Source: Candidatus Hydrogenedentota bacterium (GTDB taxonomy: Bacteria; Hydrogenedentota; Hydrogenedentia; Hydrogenedentales; JAGMZX01). From it: 53,741 nucleotides of DNA. Under the pieces are notes generated by a model that saw only the letters and a list, made by a program, of their open reading frames with translations, made no database searches and was not told the DNA's origin. The DNA lies in NCBI GenBank assembly GCA_029556545.1, contig JAKQEQ010000121.1, positions 1 to 53,741 of the forward strand, read 5' to 3'. Positions 8,352-17,023 of the stretch are shown here, in pieces; the first letter of the stretch is position 1, and every line of letters starts with the position of its first letter. The position numbers and the translations under genes were made by a program.

Positions 8352-9398
8352 ATGCATCTTGGCATATTGACGCCGGACACGCAGCAGCGCTGCTGTTTCG
8401 GTGATGAAGAACGTTACATGCGCCGGCTTCTGGCCACGCTGCGCCGGATGCAGGATCAGGCGCGGCTTTTTCTCTTTACGAGCGAGGAGCAGCACGGTTC
8501 CTACGAAGGCTGGATGCGCGTGGCTATTGGCAAGGTCGGCGGCGGGCGGGGCGGCATCGCCGGGCTGCTGGGTGTGGGCGGCCCGTTGGCGCGCGCGGCG
8601 AAGAAGGCCGGGGTCAACGCGCTTTTCGCGCCCTTGGCCGCCGCGCCGGTCAATCCGCCCTTGCCGTTGTGGCTCTATATCGTCGATGTCCGGCCTTGGG
8701 AACCGGGCGGAGACCGGGCGGACGACCTCAAGCAGGCAAAACGGGTTTGCGCCGAGGCGCGGGGCATCGTGGCGCCGTCCGAGCATACGCGGCGGCGCTG
8801 TCTCGAACTGTTTGACGTTCCGCTCGATAAGGTCGTGGTCGCGCCGCCGGGGGTGGACGCCGTCTTCGCCGATCCGAGTGAAACCATCGTCGAGAAACCG
8901 TACCTGATGATCGTCGGCGACACGTGCAAGACCCACAACTACCCACTCGTCTTCAAGGGACTTGCCCAGATTCAAAAGGAGCGCCTGCACACGCTGGTCG
9001 TCACGGGCACGGCGTGCAATGCGGAGCCGACCGACTGGGGGCCGCGCGGCGTGCGCATCGAGAAGTGCCCGGATGCGCAACTCGCGGGGTTGTACCAGAA
9101 CGCGGAGGCCGTCATATTCGCCACGCTGCACGACGGCAGCGGCCAGCGCATACTTGAGGCATTGCGCGCGGGCGGCGTGGCGGTCGCGCCAAACCTCGAC
9201 GCGATCCCGGAAGTGGCCGGCGACTACGTCCTCTTCTACAACCACGAAAGCGTCGAATCCTTTGTGCGCGCCGTGCGGCGCGGCCTGCAGGAAGGGCCGA
9301 GCAATCTCGATCAACGCCGCCGCGCCTCGAAACGCGCCGCCGAATTCTCCTGGGAGAAATGCGCCTGGAAGGCGCTTTCCGCTTTCAAGCGAGGCTGA
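8352..9398 (+). CDS. GT4-like glycosyltransferase
   Basis: A 348-residue cytosolic GT-B glycosyltransferase, probably family GT4, which would transfer a sugar from a nucleotide donor. The N-terminal half (MHLGILTPD...) is short and divergent. GIVAPSEHTRRRCLELFDVP followed by KVVVAPPGVDAVF (about 138-170) is the classic GT4 link between the domains. YLMIVGDTCKTHNYP starts the donor-binding domain at about 184, and ATLHDGSGQRILEALRAGGVAVAPNLDAIPEVAG (about 258-291) corresponds to the E-x7-E region, with the first acidic position replaced (DGSGQRILE instead of EGFGLPxLE). Start ATG 8352 lacks a clear ribosome site and directly abuts a hexamer array. Acceptor unknown; no other surface-polysaccharide gene adjoins it. 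Confidence 0.85.
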   Translation: MHLGILTPDTQQRCCFGDEERYMRRLLATLRRMQDQARLFLFTSEEQHGSYEGWMRVAIGKVGGGRGGIAGLLGVGGPLARAAKKAGVNALFAPLAAAPVNPPLPLWLYIVDVRPWEPGGDRADDLKQAKRVCAEARGIVAPSEHTRRRCLELFDVPLDKVVVAPPGVDAVFADPSETIVEKPYLMIVGDTCKTHNYPLVFKGLAQIQKERLHTLVVTGTACNAEPTDWGPRGVRIEKCPDAQLAGLYQNAEAVIFATLHDGSGQRILEALRAGGVAVAPNLDAIPEVAGDYVLFYNHESVESFVRAVRRGLQEGPSNLDQRRRASKRAAEFSWEKCAWKALSAFKRG

Positions 9399-9411
9399 CC
9401 TCCCTCCCCAC

Positions 9412-9490
9412 GTTCGCACTCGCACTCGCACTCGTACTCGTACTCGACAATGGATGGTATGGACGGTATGGACCAAGTGGACACACGATG
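9412..9490. repeat. Hexamer array plus ACGGTATGG repeat in a convergent spacer
   Basis: 9412-9448 is a tandem array of CGCACT/CGTACT hexamers. It is followed at about 9449-9490 by a TGGTATGGACGGTATGGAC repeat. Together they fill the gap between two convergent genes. The same pairing of array and ACGGTATGG recurs at 14459-14533. Confidence 0.7.
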
Positions 9491-9542
9491 GACAGCAGGC
9501 TGTTTGTGGTCAGCATTGTGCAGCGCGGGGCGCGGCATGGGT

Positions 9543-10922
9543 TCACGCGCCCGATGTGGCGAGTCCGATGAGGAAGCGGATGTAGGTCTCGACGCCCTTG
9601 TGGAAGTTCGGGAGGTACTGCCGTTCGTTGGGGCCGTGGATGCCGTCGTCCGGGAGCGCGAACCCGAGCATGATCGAGTCGACGCCCAGGCGTTGCTGCA
9701 TCACGCCGACCACGGGCACGCTGCCGCCCTCGCGCTTGAAGATCGGATCGACGCCGAACGTCGCCTCGAGCGCCGCGACCGCCGCACGCATGTAGGGTGA
9801 GTTGCGGTCCATGACCGCGCCAGGTCCGCGGGAGTGCTCGCGGAGTTCCCACGCGACGCCCTCGGGCGCGTTCGCTTCGAGATACGCGCGGAGACAGCCC
9901 TCCATCTTTTCCGGCCGCTGATCGGCCACGAGCCGCATCGAAATCTTCGCCGACGCCCGCGCGGGCAGCACGGTCTTCGCGCCCGCGCCCGTAAAGCCGC
10001 CCCAGATGCCGTTCACCTCGAGGGTGGGCCGCGCGCCGACCCGCTCGATTGTCGTGTAGCCGGCCTCGCCGAAGAGGGTGTCCGCGCCGGCCAATCGCAG
10101 CCAGGCCGCGTCGCTATACGGAACGCGCCGCAGGACGCCGCGCTCGTCCGCGTCGAGTTCACGCACGTCATCGTAGAAACCGGGAAGCGTTACGCGCCCC
10201 GCGGCGTCGTGCATGCCCGCGATCAGTTCGCAGAGGACGTGAAGCGGGTTGCGGATCGATCCGCCGAACTGGCCGCTGTGGAGGTCTTTCGCGGCGGTGC
10301 GCACCTCGACTTCGAAATAGGCCAGGCCGCGCAGGGAATAGGTGATCGAGGGCTGGTCCGGGCCGTGGATGCCGCTGTCGCAGTTCAATACCACGTCGCA
10401 GGCGAGCAGGTCGCGATGCGCCTCGATGAAGGCTTCGAGATGCGGCGATCCGATTTCCTCTTCGCCTTCGATCAAGTATTTCAGATTCACCGGGAGCGCG
10501 CCCTGCGCCGCCATCGCCTCGATCGCGCACAACTGCGCCCAAATCTGGCCTTTCATATCCGAAGCGCCGCGCCCGTACAGGTAGTCGCCGCGCACCTCGG
10601 CCCCGAACGGGTCCGAAACCCATTCCGCGACGGGGTCAACCGGCTGCACGTCGTAGTGCCCGTAGACGAGCACTGTGGGCCTGTCCGCCCGCCGTTCCGA
10701 TTCCGCGAACACGACGGGGTGTCCCTCGGTGGGGCACACCTCGACCCGCGTCATGCCGAGACGGCCCAGCGGCTCCGCCAGCCACGCCGCCGCCCGCTCG
10801 ATGTCGAGTTTGTGTTCCGGGAGCGTGGAGATGCTCGGGATGCGGACCAGTTCCTTGAGCCGGTCCAGGAAGCGTTCGCGGTGGTCGCGCGCATAGGCGA
10901 GAGCGGGTTCTAGCGATGTCAT
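9543..10922 (-). CDS. M20-family dipeptidase
   Basis: Zinc-dependent peptidase of the M20 family (dipeptidase/ArgE/DapE-like), 459 residues, cytoplasmic, without a signal peptide. Metal-binding motifs appear in order: VYGHYDVQPVD with H89 and D91, GRGASDMKGQ with D122 bridging, IEGEEEIGSP with E154 (general base) and E155 (ligand), and LNCDSG with the next Asp. The final ligand His is in LPDDGIHGPNER near residue 430. The length and the GHYDVQP form match broad-specificity bacterial dipeptidases rather than DapE or ArgE. GGAGG lies 7 bases before ATG 10922. It follows the beta-helix gene by 37 bp on the same strand, so the two may be co-transcribed, although a functional link is not obvious. 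Confidence 0.93.
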   Translation of the reverse strand: MTSLEPALAYARDHRERFLDRLKELVRIPSISTLPEHKLDIERAAAWLAEPLGRLGMTRVEVCPTEGHPVVFAESERRADRPTVLVYGHYDVQPVDPVAEWVSDPFGAEVRGDYLYGRGASDMKGQIWAQLCAIEAMAAQGALPVNLKYLIEGEEEIGSPHLEAFIEAHRDLLACDVVLNCDSGIHGPDQPSITYSLRGLAYFEVEVRTAAKDLHSGQFGGSIRNPLHVLCELIAGMHDAAGRVTLPGFYDDVRELDADERGVLRRVPYSDAAWLRLAGADTLFGEAGYTTIERVGARPTLEVNGIWGGFTGAGAKTVLPARASAKISMRLVADQRPEKMEGCLRAYLEANAPEGVAWELREHSRGPGAVMDRNSPYMRAAVAALEATFGVDPIFKREGGSVPVVGVMQQRLGVDSIMLGFALPDDGIHGPNERQYLPNFHKGVETYIRFLIGLATSGA

Positions 10923-10959
10923 GTCAAGCCTCCAGGGCTATGCTTGGGCTCCGTGGGCG

Positions 10960-13041
10960 TCAGTTTCCGCGTGGCCCGATCTTACGCATGTCGATGGGTC
11001 TGAAACCGAGCGCGAGGGCGGGCGATTCCGGGCGCGGCGAAAAATCGCGGCCCGCAATGTCCGCCAGGAGCGGATCGGCGACCACCGAGTCCCGATCGTA
11101 ACCGGCGGCCCGCCACTCGTCGAAGGTCTTTCCGGCAAAGTTGAATCCTTCGCCCGACGTATCCCAATACACGTTGCGGTCCATGCGGTAATTGCCGTTC
11201 GACCAATTACTGCCGAGCAGGCGCCCGTTGTCGAAGTACACGATGTTGCCCTCGAAGAAGAAGGAAATGTGTTCTTCCTCGCGGGAGCGGATAATCTGCT
11301 CGTTCTCGGAAAAGGCGAAAATGTTGTTTCGCACGATGTTTTCTTTGCCGTAATGTTGATGGAAGCCGCCGGTGCGCGTATTGATCACGACGTTGTTTTC
11401 AAGCACGATGTCCGTGCTGCCTTCATCCGTGTAGAGTCCCCAACCTCCGTAAAGCTTCGGATGGCAGAGCACGTCGTGGATGTAGTTGCCGCGCAAGACG
11501 GTTCCGGGCGAAATACCCAGCGTGTAGATGCCGCCCATGTCGCCGAGTTGCCCCTTGCCGATGTCGTGAATGTGGTTGTATTCGATGACGTTGTGATGGG
11601 CGGAACTGGGCGCGTAGCCCCAGGACCAGCCGACGGACATACCGGAGTAGCGGAAGTCGGCGATCTCGTTGTGGGCGACGCGATTGTACGAACTGCGCCC
11701 GATCCATACGCCGACCGCCTCGCGGAAGATGCGCCCGCCGTCGCGCAGCCGGCAATCCTCGACCATATTGCGCTCGGTGGCCTCGTTCGGTGTGGCCGGG
11801 TCACCGCCCTCGCCTATGCGCACGCCGCCCGCGCCGAGGTCGTATGCCGTGCAAAGGCGCATCCAGCAATCCTGGCTGCCGCGATGAAACCACACGGCGT
11901 AGCCGCCCGTGTGAGCGATAGTGCAGCGTTCGAGGCCGCACCAGCGCGCGCCGGTCAGTTCGATAACGCCGGGGACGGTGAACGCGGCCTGCGCGTCGCT
12001 GTGTCCTTCCGGCGCGATGGGGAATTCCGCGTACTCGAAGCGCAACCCGCGAAAATAAAGGCGCTCGACGAAGCGTCCTTCGGCGGGGTCGCCGTCGAGC
12101 AGCAGAAACTGCCGCGTTACCGGCGCGATTACCTCGGCGGCGTGCATGTCTTCGCCGGGCATCGGCAGGTAGTACAGCTTGCCCGCCGCGCGGTCGAGCG
12201 CCCATTCGCCCGGTGCGTCGAGGCCCTCGCGCAGGTGCTCGATGAAGTACCACTGGTCGGCGCGCCACTGGCCGAAGGGCCACCGCGCCTTGCCCGTAAA
12301 CTCGATGGTCCGGTTTTCCCAGTCGATCTCCTTGACGCGGAGGAGGGAAGTCGCCCAGGCGTGAAAGACGACGAAGACGGCGTCTTCGAGGCCCGGCCAC
12401 GGTTCGAGGTCGCCCTCGCGGAAGCGGAACTTCGTCGCGCTCGACTGCTCCTTCCCGGACGCCTCGTCCCGCTCCTTCACCGGCCCCTCGATGTGAAAGT
12501 AGTCCGAGTCCGGCGGGAAATCACCGGCGGGATTCGCGGCGTTCGGGGTGCGTGCGGGCTGCCGCCGCTCGCCGTTGACCCAGAGCGCGCTGAAGTCCCA
12601 CTGTCCCTCGCGCACCTCGGGCAGGTCCGCTACCCACACTTCTCCTTCGCGCGTCCATCCTGAGATGGCGCGCCCGCCGCGAAACACGGGCTGCTCGCTC
12701 CTGTACGCACTGTAGACCACGGGCGCCTTCGGCGCGCCGGAGTCCTCGGGGCTGAAGCTGATCGGCTCGGTGAGCGTGTAGCCCCCTTCCCGAATGAAGA
12801 CAGTGATCGGTCCGTCCTTCGGCATGTCGCGCACGACGTCGCGGGCGCGTTGGACGGTCGCGAACGGGCCGTCGGCACCGTCCGGCAACGGCGCGACATG
12901 ACGCCCAGTCCATGCATCGTTGCCCTCGGGACTGACATACAGGGACGTGTCCGCCGCGGCGTCCGCGGTGGCCGAAAGCATCCCGGCGATTACGCAAACC
13001 GTGATAATGCCCGCGAAACGGCGCTTGTCCATCTGGTGCAT
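10960..13041 (-). CDS. Exported right-handed beta-helix protein, GH141-like
   Basis: A 693-residue secreted protein. Start ATG 13041 follows a purine-rich AGGAAGGGGAAG site, and the N-terminus (MDKRRFAGIITVCVIAGMLSATADA) is a standard signal peptide. After it, TSLYVSPEGNDAWTG and FATVQRARDVV are typical of parallel beta-helix carbohydrate enzymes. LWVNGERRQPARTPN follows at about 155-170. Residues about 360-600 show repeated short strands with Asn/His-rich turns (NMVEDCRLRDGG, NRVAHNEIADF, HNVIEYNHIHDIG), which is a right-handed beta-helix. The arrangement resembles GH141 fucosidase/xylanase-like proteins; this is a family impression, and catalytic acids were not identified. It sits divergently from the ferredoxin gene. 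Likely role: breakdown of complex polysaccharide outside the cytoplasm. Confidence 0.8.
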   Translation of the reverse strand: MHQMDKRRFAGIITVCVIAGMLSATADAAADTSLYVSPEGNDAWTGRHVAPLPDGADGPFATVQRARDVVRDMPKDGPITVFIREGGYTLTEPISFSPEDSGAPKAPVVYSAYRSEQPVFRGGRAISGWTREGEVWVADLPEVREGQWDFSALWVNGERRQPARTPNAANPAGDFPPDSDYFHIEGPVKERDEASGKEQSSATKFRFREGDLEPWPGLEDAVFVVFHAWATSLLRVKEIDWENRTIEFTGKARWPFGQWRADQWYFIEHLREGLDAPGEWALDRAAGKLYYLPMPGEDMHAAEVIAPVTRQFLLLDGDPAEGRFVERLYFRGLRFEYAEFPIAPEGHSDAQAAFTVPGVIELTGARWCGLERCTIAHTGGYAVWFHRGSQDCWMRLCTAYDLGAGGVRIGEGGDPATPNEATERNMVEDCRLRDGGRIFREAVGVWIGRSSYNRVAHNEIADFRYSGMSVGWSWGYAPSSAHHNVIEYNHIHDIGKGQLGDMGGIYTLGISPGTVLRGNYIHDVLCHPKLYGGWGLYTDEGSTDIVLENNVVINTRTGGFHQHYGKENIVRNNIFAFSENEQIIRSREEEHISFFFEGNIVYFDNGRLLGSNWSNGNYRMDRNVYWDTSGEGFNFAGKTFDEWRAAGYDRDSVVADPLLADIAGRDFSPRPESPALALGFRPIDMRKIGPRGN

Positions 13042-13100
13042 GATTCTCTTCCCCTTCCTCGCGACGCGATGTTGAGGTGTCACACGAACGGTGGAGGAAG

Positions 13101-13108
13101 TATACTAT
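13101..13108 (+). promoter_or_regulatory. Possible -10 element upstream of the ferredoxin gene
   Basis: TATACTAT at 13101-13108, about 60 bp before ATG 13168. No good -35 element at standard spacing was found, so this is tentative. Confidence 0.35.
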
Positions 13109-13167
13109 GCGCGAAAGCGCGGGGCGACCCGAGCGCGGCGTCCTTACGAGGAAGGGAGAGCCTATCG

Positions 13168-14445
13168 ATGGGACATAAAGTCAACCCCGAGCGCGAATAC
13201 CGCCTGCTCCAGCAGCGCCTCGACAACATGGTCACGGGCGCGCCGGATTCTCCCGCCCTTATGCAAATCCTGCGGTTGCTTTACACGCCCGAGGACGCCG
13301 GTTTCGCGCGTCGAATCCCGGCGACGCCGACACCGCTCGAGACTTTGGCGCGGCGGCTCGAAATGCCGGTGGACGAGTTGGACGGGCGAATCTCGGAAAT
13401 GGCCGCGCGGGGGCTGTTACTCGACTTCTACTATCGGGATCGCCGGTTCGTGATGCTGCCGCCGGTGGTCGTCGGTTTCTTCGAGTTCGTGTTTATGCGC
13501 GCGCGCGAGGACCTGCCCATGGCCGAGATCGCGCGGTTGTTCGACCAGTACATGCGCGACGACGGGAAGTTCGCGCGCGCGGTGTTCGGCGGCGAAACAC
13601 AACTCGGGCGTACGCTCGTGCACGAGGAGGCCCTGCCAGACGGCGACCATACCGAGGTACTCGATTGGGAACGGGCGACGCACCTCATCGGAAACGCGGC
13701 GGCGCTCGGCGTGTCGCTGTGCGCGTGCCGGCACAAACGGGAACACTTGGGCGAGGCGTGCAACAAACCGATGGAAGTCTGTCTCACGTTGGACGGGGCC
13801 GCCGAGTCGATGGTCCGGCACGGCATCGCGCGCGGCATATCGAACGCGGAGGGGCTGCGCATAGTCGAGGAGTGTAAGGCGGCGGGGCTGGCGCAGACCG
13901 GCGACAACGTGCAGCGCAACGTGACGTTCATCTGCAATTGTTGCGGGTGTTGTTGCGGCATGATGCAGGCCATGAAGACATTCAACCTGCGCAACGCGAT
14001 AGTCACCTCGAACTGGGTCATGGAGGTCGATGCGGAGAAGTGTTCCGGCTGCGGCCGTTGCGCGCAGGCGTGTCCCGCCGAGGCTATTCACCTCGAGGAG
14101 ATTCAGACCAACGGCAAGAAGCGGAAGCGGGCCGTGTGCGAGGCGGACCTGTGCCTCGGCTGTGGGGTGTGCTATCACGTCTGCAAAACGGGCGGCATCC
14201 AATTGAAGGCGCGGCCCCAGCGCGTCCTCACGCCCGAGAACACCTTCGATCGCGTGGTCCGCATGGCCATTGAGCGGGGCAAACTCGCGCCGCTCATCTT
14301 CAGCGACCCGGACCGCCTGTCGCACCGCGCGCTCGGGCGCATGCTCGGCATCCTCGAAAACTCGCCGCCGTGGAAGGCGGCAATGGCCGTGAAACCCTTG
14401 CGTTCCGCGTTCCTGAACCGCATGGTGCGCCTCGCGCGGCCATAG
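13168..14445 (+). CDS. Cys-rich 4Fe-4S protein with winged-helix-like N-terminus
   Basis: A 425-residue cytoplasmic iron-sulfur protein. Start ATG 13168 has GAAGGGAG upstream. Residues 30-95 (LMQILRLLYTPEDAGFARRIP, LARRLEMPVDELDGRISEMAARGLL) look like a winged helix. Two extra cysteine clusters follow: C185/C187/C198/C205 (CACRHKREHLGEACNKPMEVC) and the dense C256, C258, C259, C261, C262, C263 (CNCCGCCC). Residues 292-302 and 329-339 are two canonical CxxCxxCxxxC/P ferredoxin clusters. This architecture is found in anaerobes and is usually annotated only as a 4Fe-4S protein; the redox partner is unknown. It stands alone between the divergent beta-helix gene and the lipoprotein. A sensor-like use of the cluster cannot be excluded. 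Confidence 0.85.
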   Translation: MGHKVNPEREYRLLQQRLDNMVTGAPDSPALMQILRLLYTPEDAGFARRIPATPTPLETLARRLEMPVDELDGRISEMAARGLLLDFYYRDRRFVMLPPVVVGFFEFVFMRAREDLPMAEIARLFDQYMRDDGKFARAVFGGETQLGRTLVHEEALPDGDHTEVLDWERATHLIGNAAALGVSLCACRHKREHLGEACNKPMEVCLTLDGAAESMVRHGIARGISNAEGLRIVEECKAAGLAQTGDNVQRNVTFICNCCGCCCGMMQAMKTFNLRNAIVTSNWVMEVDAEKCSGCGRCAQACPAEAIHLEEIQTNGKKRKRAVCEADLCLGCGVCYHVCKTGGIQLKARPQRVLTPENTFDRVVRMAIERGKLAPLIFSDPDRLSHRALGRMLGILENSPPWKAAMAVKPLRSAFLNRMVRLARP

Positions 14446-14458
14446 GGATGCCATCCGT

Positions 14459-14533
14459 CTCCCTCGTGCTCGTGCTCGTGCTCGTACTCGACATTCTATG
14501 TCACGGACGCCACGGACGGTATGGGCATGCGGA
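14459..14533. repeat. Hexamer array plus ACGGTATGG repeat
   Basis: 14459-14491 consists of CTCGTG/CTCGTA hexamers. 14499-14533 is a GCCACGGACGGTATGGGC segment similar to that at 9449-9490. It is in the spacer between the ferredoxin and lipoprotein genes. Confidence 0.7.
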
Positions 14534-14583
14534 CGTCAACGCTCCGGCCTTGGGGCGCGTATTGAAGGGAAAGTCGCATTTCG

Positions 14584-14614
14584 TTGCGCTTCCGCGCCGC
14601 GGCGCGCGTATACT
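14584..14614 (+). promoter_or_regulatory. Promoter for the beta-lactamase-like gene
   Basis: TATACT at 14609-14614 with TTGCGC at 14584-14589; the spacer is 19 bp, slightly long. It lies 46 bp before ATG 14660. Confidence 0.45.
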
Positions 14615-14659
14615 ACCGCCTGCGCACCTGAGAAGTCGGCGCCTTGGAGGGAGATACAA

Positions 14660-15865
14660 ATGAACGGCTCTCGCGAGATCGTATCGATCCTGATCCTTCT
14701 GTGTGGCGTGACGGGCTGCGCGACATCGGGCAAAGCCCAGAGAGAGGCCGCAACGCCGGAAGCGAGCGCCGCCGGCGCCGCCACGGATGACCTCGCGGCA
14801 TTCATGACCCGCCAGATGGACACGGCGAAGTTCCCCGGGCTGGCCGCGTGCATTGTGAAAGGGGACTCCGTGCGGTGGGCGCAGGGGTTTGGTTATGCCG
14901 ACATCGCCTCATCGAAGCCGGTCACGCCCGATACGCTGTTCCTGTTGGGCTCGGTGGCCAAGGCCGTCACGGCGGTGGCGGTCATGCAGTTGGTCGAAGC
15001 AGGCATGATCGATCTCGACGCCGACGTGAACACGTACCTGCCGTTCGAGGTGAGAAATCCCGCGCATCCGCGGGTTCCCATCTGCGCGCGCATGTTGTTG
15101 GCGCATACCTCGAGCATCCGTGACGACGCCGATATCTACAGGTCCCTTTACACGCTGAACACCGGCGGCGGCGACTCGCCCATGCCGCTCAGGCAGTTCC
15201 TCGAACACTATCTCGCCACGGGCGGCGACTGGATCGCGCCGGGCGTCACGTACACCGGTTTCGCGCCGGGCAGTCAGTTTCATCACAGCAACGTGGGCGT
15301 CGCGCTGGCCGGATACCTTGTCGAGGCGGTTTCGGGTTTGTCCTTTGACGCCTACTGCAAGCGACGCATCTTCGAACCGCTCGGCATGACCGATTCCCAT
15401 TGGTTTCTGAGTGAGACAAATATCGAGAACGTCGCCACGCCCCACCGATTCGACATCGTCGCCAAGGTGTTCGTTCCCTACGCGCATTACGGCCACCCGG
15501 CCTATCCTGACGGCCAACTCAGGGCCAGCGTCAGCCAGTTCGCACGCCTGATCATCGCCCTGATGAACGACGGGCGCCTCGAGGTCGCGCGCGTGCTCCG
15601 GCGCGAGTCCGTCGAGGAACTATTCACTATCCAGTACCCCGACCAGAACCCCGACCTCGGCCTCGTCTGGTGGTACGGGCTTATCGGCGGCCATGAAGCC
15701 ATCGGGCTCGACGGCGGCGACGCCGGCGTCTGCACGTCCGTCTTTTTCTTGCGGCAGGAGAAGATTGGCGTCCTTCTCTTCGCCAACGGAGACTGCTCCG
15801 TCATTGGTGACGGCGTCCGCTTCGCCATTCAGGAACGGCTGCTACGCGAGGCGGCGGCGCGCTGA
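14660..15865 (+). CDS. Serine beta-lactamase-like (class C/DD-peptidase fold) lipoprotein
   Basis: A 401-residue penicillin-binding-protein-like serine hydrolase, attached to a membrane. ATG 14660 follows GGAGGGA. The N-terminus ends in a lipobox, GVTGC with C20, so it is probably a lipoprotein. The nucleophile motif S-x-x-K is SVAK at 98-101. The second motif, normally YxN, reads H209-S210-N211, so the usual tyrosine general base is absent. LGMTDSHW follows. The third region GGHEAIGLDGGDAG near residue 350 resembles the HxG part. Similar proteins act as esterases, D-aminopeptidases or unknown hydrolases, so antibiotic resistance should not be assumed. It has its own promoter and precedes folD by 102 bp. 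Confidence 0.88.
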   Translation: MNGSREIVSILILLCGVTGCATSGKAQREAATPEASAAGAATDDLAAFMTRQMDTAKFPGLAACIVKGDSVRWAQGFGYADIASSKPVTPDTLFLLGSVAKAVTAVAVMQLVEAGMIDLDADVNTYLPFEVRNPAHPRVPICARMLLAHTSSIRDDADIYRSLYTLNTGGGDSPMPLRQFLEHYLATGGDWIAPGVTYTGFAPGSQFHHSNVGVALAGYLVEAVSGLSFDAYCKRRIFEPLGMTDSHWFLSETNIENVATPHRFDIVAKVFVPYAHYGHPAYPDGQLRASVSQFARLIIALMNDGRLEVARVLRRESVEELFTIQYPDQNPDLGLVWWYGLIGGHEAIGLDGGDAGVCTSVFFLRQEKIGVLLFANGDCSVIGDGVRFAIQERLLREAAAR

Positions 15866-15891
15866 GGCCGGCCCGCGTCCGCGGACGGGGG

Positions 15892-15921
15892 TTGGACGAG
15901 GCGCGACCGACGCGCTAGAAT
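15892..15921 (+). promoter_or_regulatory. Sigma-70-type promoter for folD
   Basis: TTGGAC (15892-15897), 18-bp spacer, TAGAAT (15916-15921) preceded by GC. The start codon of folD is 46 bp downstream with GAAGGAG at 15951-15957. Confidence 0.65.
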
Positions 15922-15967
15922 TCGGCGTGTCTCACTGGGGCGCTTACACGGAAGGAGCCGACAATTC

Positions 15968-16852
15968 ATGCCCAACACGGCGAAGATCATTGACGGTAAG
16001 CTGATCGCGGAAGCCATCCGCGGGGAATTGAAGGACGAAGTCGCGATGCTTGCGCGGCGGGGCGTCGTGCCGGGATTGGCGGTGGTCCTGGTCGGAAACG
16101 ACGCGGCGAGCGAGGTCTACGTGCGCGCGAAACGCAAGACCTGCCTCGAACTGGGCATCAATTCCTTTGACTACGATCTGCCGCCGGACTGTACGGAACG
16201 GCGGCTGCTGGACCTCATCCGCGATCTGAACGAGGACGGGCGCGTCCACGGGATACTCGTGCAGATGCCGCTCCCGAAGCAGATCGATTCCGGCAAAGTG
16301 CTTCTCGCGATCGACCCGCGCAAGGACGTGGACGGCTTTCACCCCGTGAATTTGGGCAAACTGCTGAGCGGCGAGCCGTGTTTCGTGTCGTGCACCCCGG
16401 CGGGGTGCCAGCAATTGCTATTGCGCAGTGGCTACGACCCCGCGGGCAAGCACGTCGTCATCGTGGGCCGCTCGAACATCGTGGGCAAGCCTCTTGTCGC
16501 GCTGCTCATGCAGAAAGCGCCCGGCGGCAACGCGACCGTTACCGTCTGCCATTCCCGCACGCGGGATATCGCCGCAATAACGCGGCAGGGCGACATCCTG
16601 GTGGCGGCGATGGGCGTCCCCGAATTCGTGAAGGCGGACATGGTGAAGGAGGGCGCGGTCGTCATCGATGTGGGCGTGAACCGCGTCCCCGACGCGACGA
16701 AGAAGTCCGGCACGCGCCTCGTCGGCGACGTGGACTTCGCGGCGGTCAGCCAAAAGGTCGAGGCGATCACCCCGGTCCCCGGCGGTGTCGGCCCGATGAC
16801 CATCACCATGCTCATGAAGAACACGGTCCAGGCCGCGCGGACATTTGCATGA
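15968..16852 (+). CDS. folD: Methylenetetrahydrofolate dehydrogenase/cyclohydrolase
   Basis: Bifunctional cytosolic enzyme that oxidises 5,10-methylene-THF with NADP and hydrolyses the resulting methenyl-THF to 10-formyl-THF. The 294-residue length is normal. The substrate-site motif YVRAKRK (51-57) contains the catalytic lysine K55. IHGILVQMPLP and DVDGFHPVNLGKL follow, the cofactor-binding GRSNIVGKP is at about 166-174, and PVPGGVGPMT near the end is the family signature. It has a clear promoter and ribosome site and appears monocistronic. It is convergent with thiD, from which it is separated by a repeat-bearing spacer. Confidence 0.97.
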   Translation: MPNTAKIIDGKLIAEAIRGELKDEVAMLARRGVVPGLAVVLVGNDAASEVYVRAKRKTCLELGINSFDYDLPPDCTERRLLDLIRDLNEDGRVHGILVQMPLPKQIDSGKVLLAIDPRKDVDGFHPVNLGKLLSGEPCFVSCTPAGCQQLLLRSGYDPAGKHVVIVGRSNIVGKPLVALLMQKAPGGNATVTVCHSRTRDIAAITRQGDILVAAMGVPEFVKADMVKEGAVVIDVGVNRVPDATKKSGTRLVGDVDFAAVSQKVEAITPVPGGVGPMTITMLMKNTVQAARTFA

Positions 16853-17023
16853 GGGACGGCCCCAGGAATCGTCCGCACGTCGTTCACCGGTTTCTGTCTG
16901 CTGTCCGCAAAGCAACGCATCATGGTGCGATTCCCGTGGGATAACGGGAGATCGGGATATCGCCGGAACAGCGCCGCCCCTTTGAATGAATCGCAGGATG
17001 TTGACATCGCTGACGATGCGGTT

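Noticed and set aside
6980-8380. Minus-strand frame of about 466 codons
   Set aside because: Antisense to sat, whose motifs are unmistakable.
10921-12663. Long plus-strand frame of about 580 codons
   Set aside because: Antisense shadow of the beta-helix protein, which has a signal peptide and repeat pattern.
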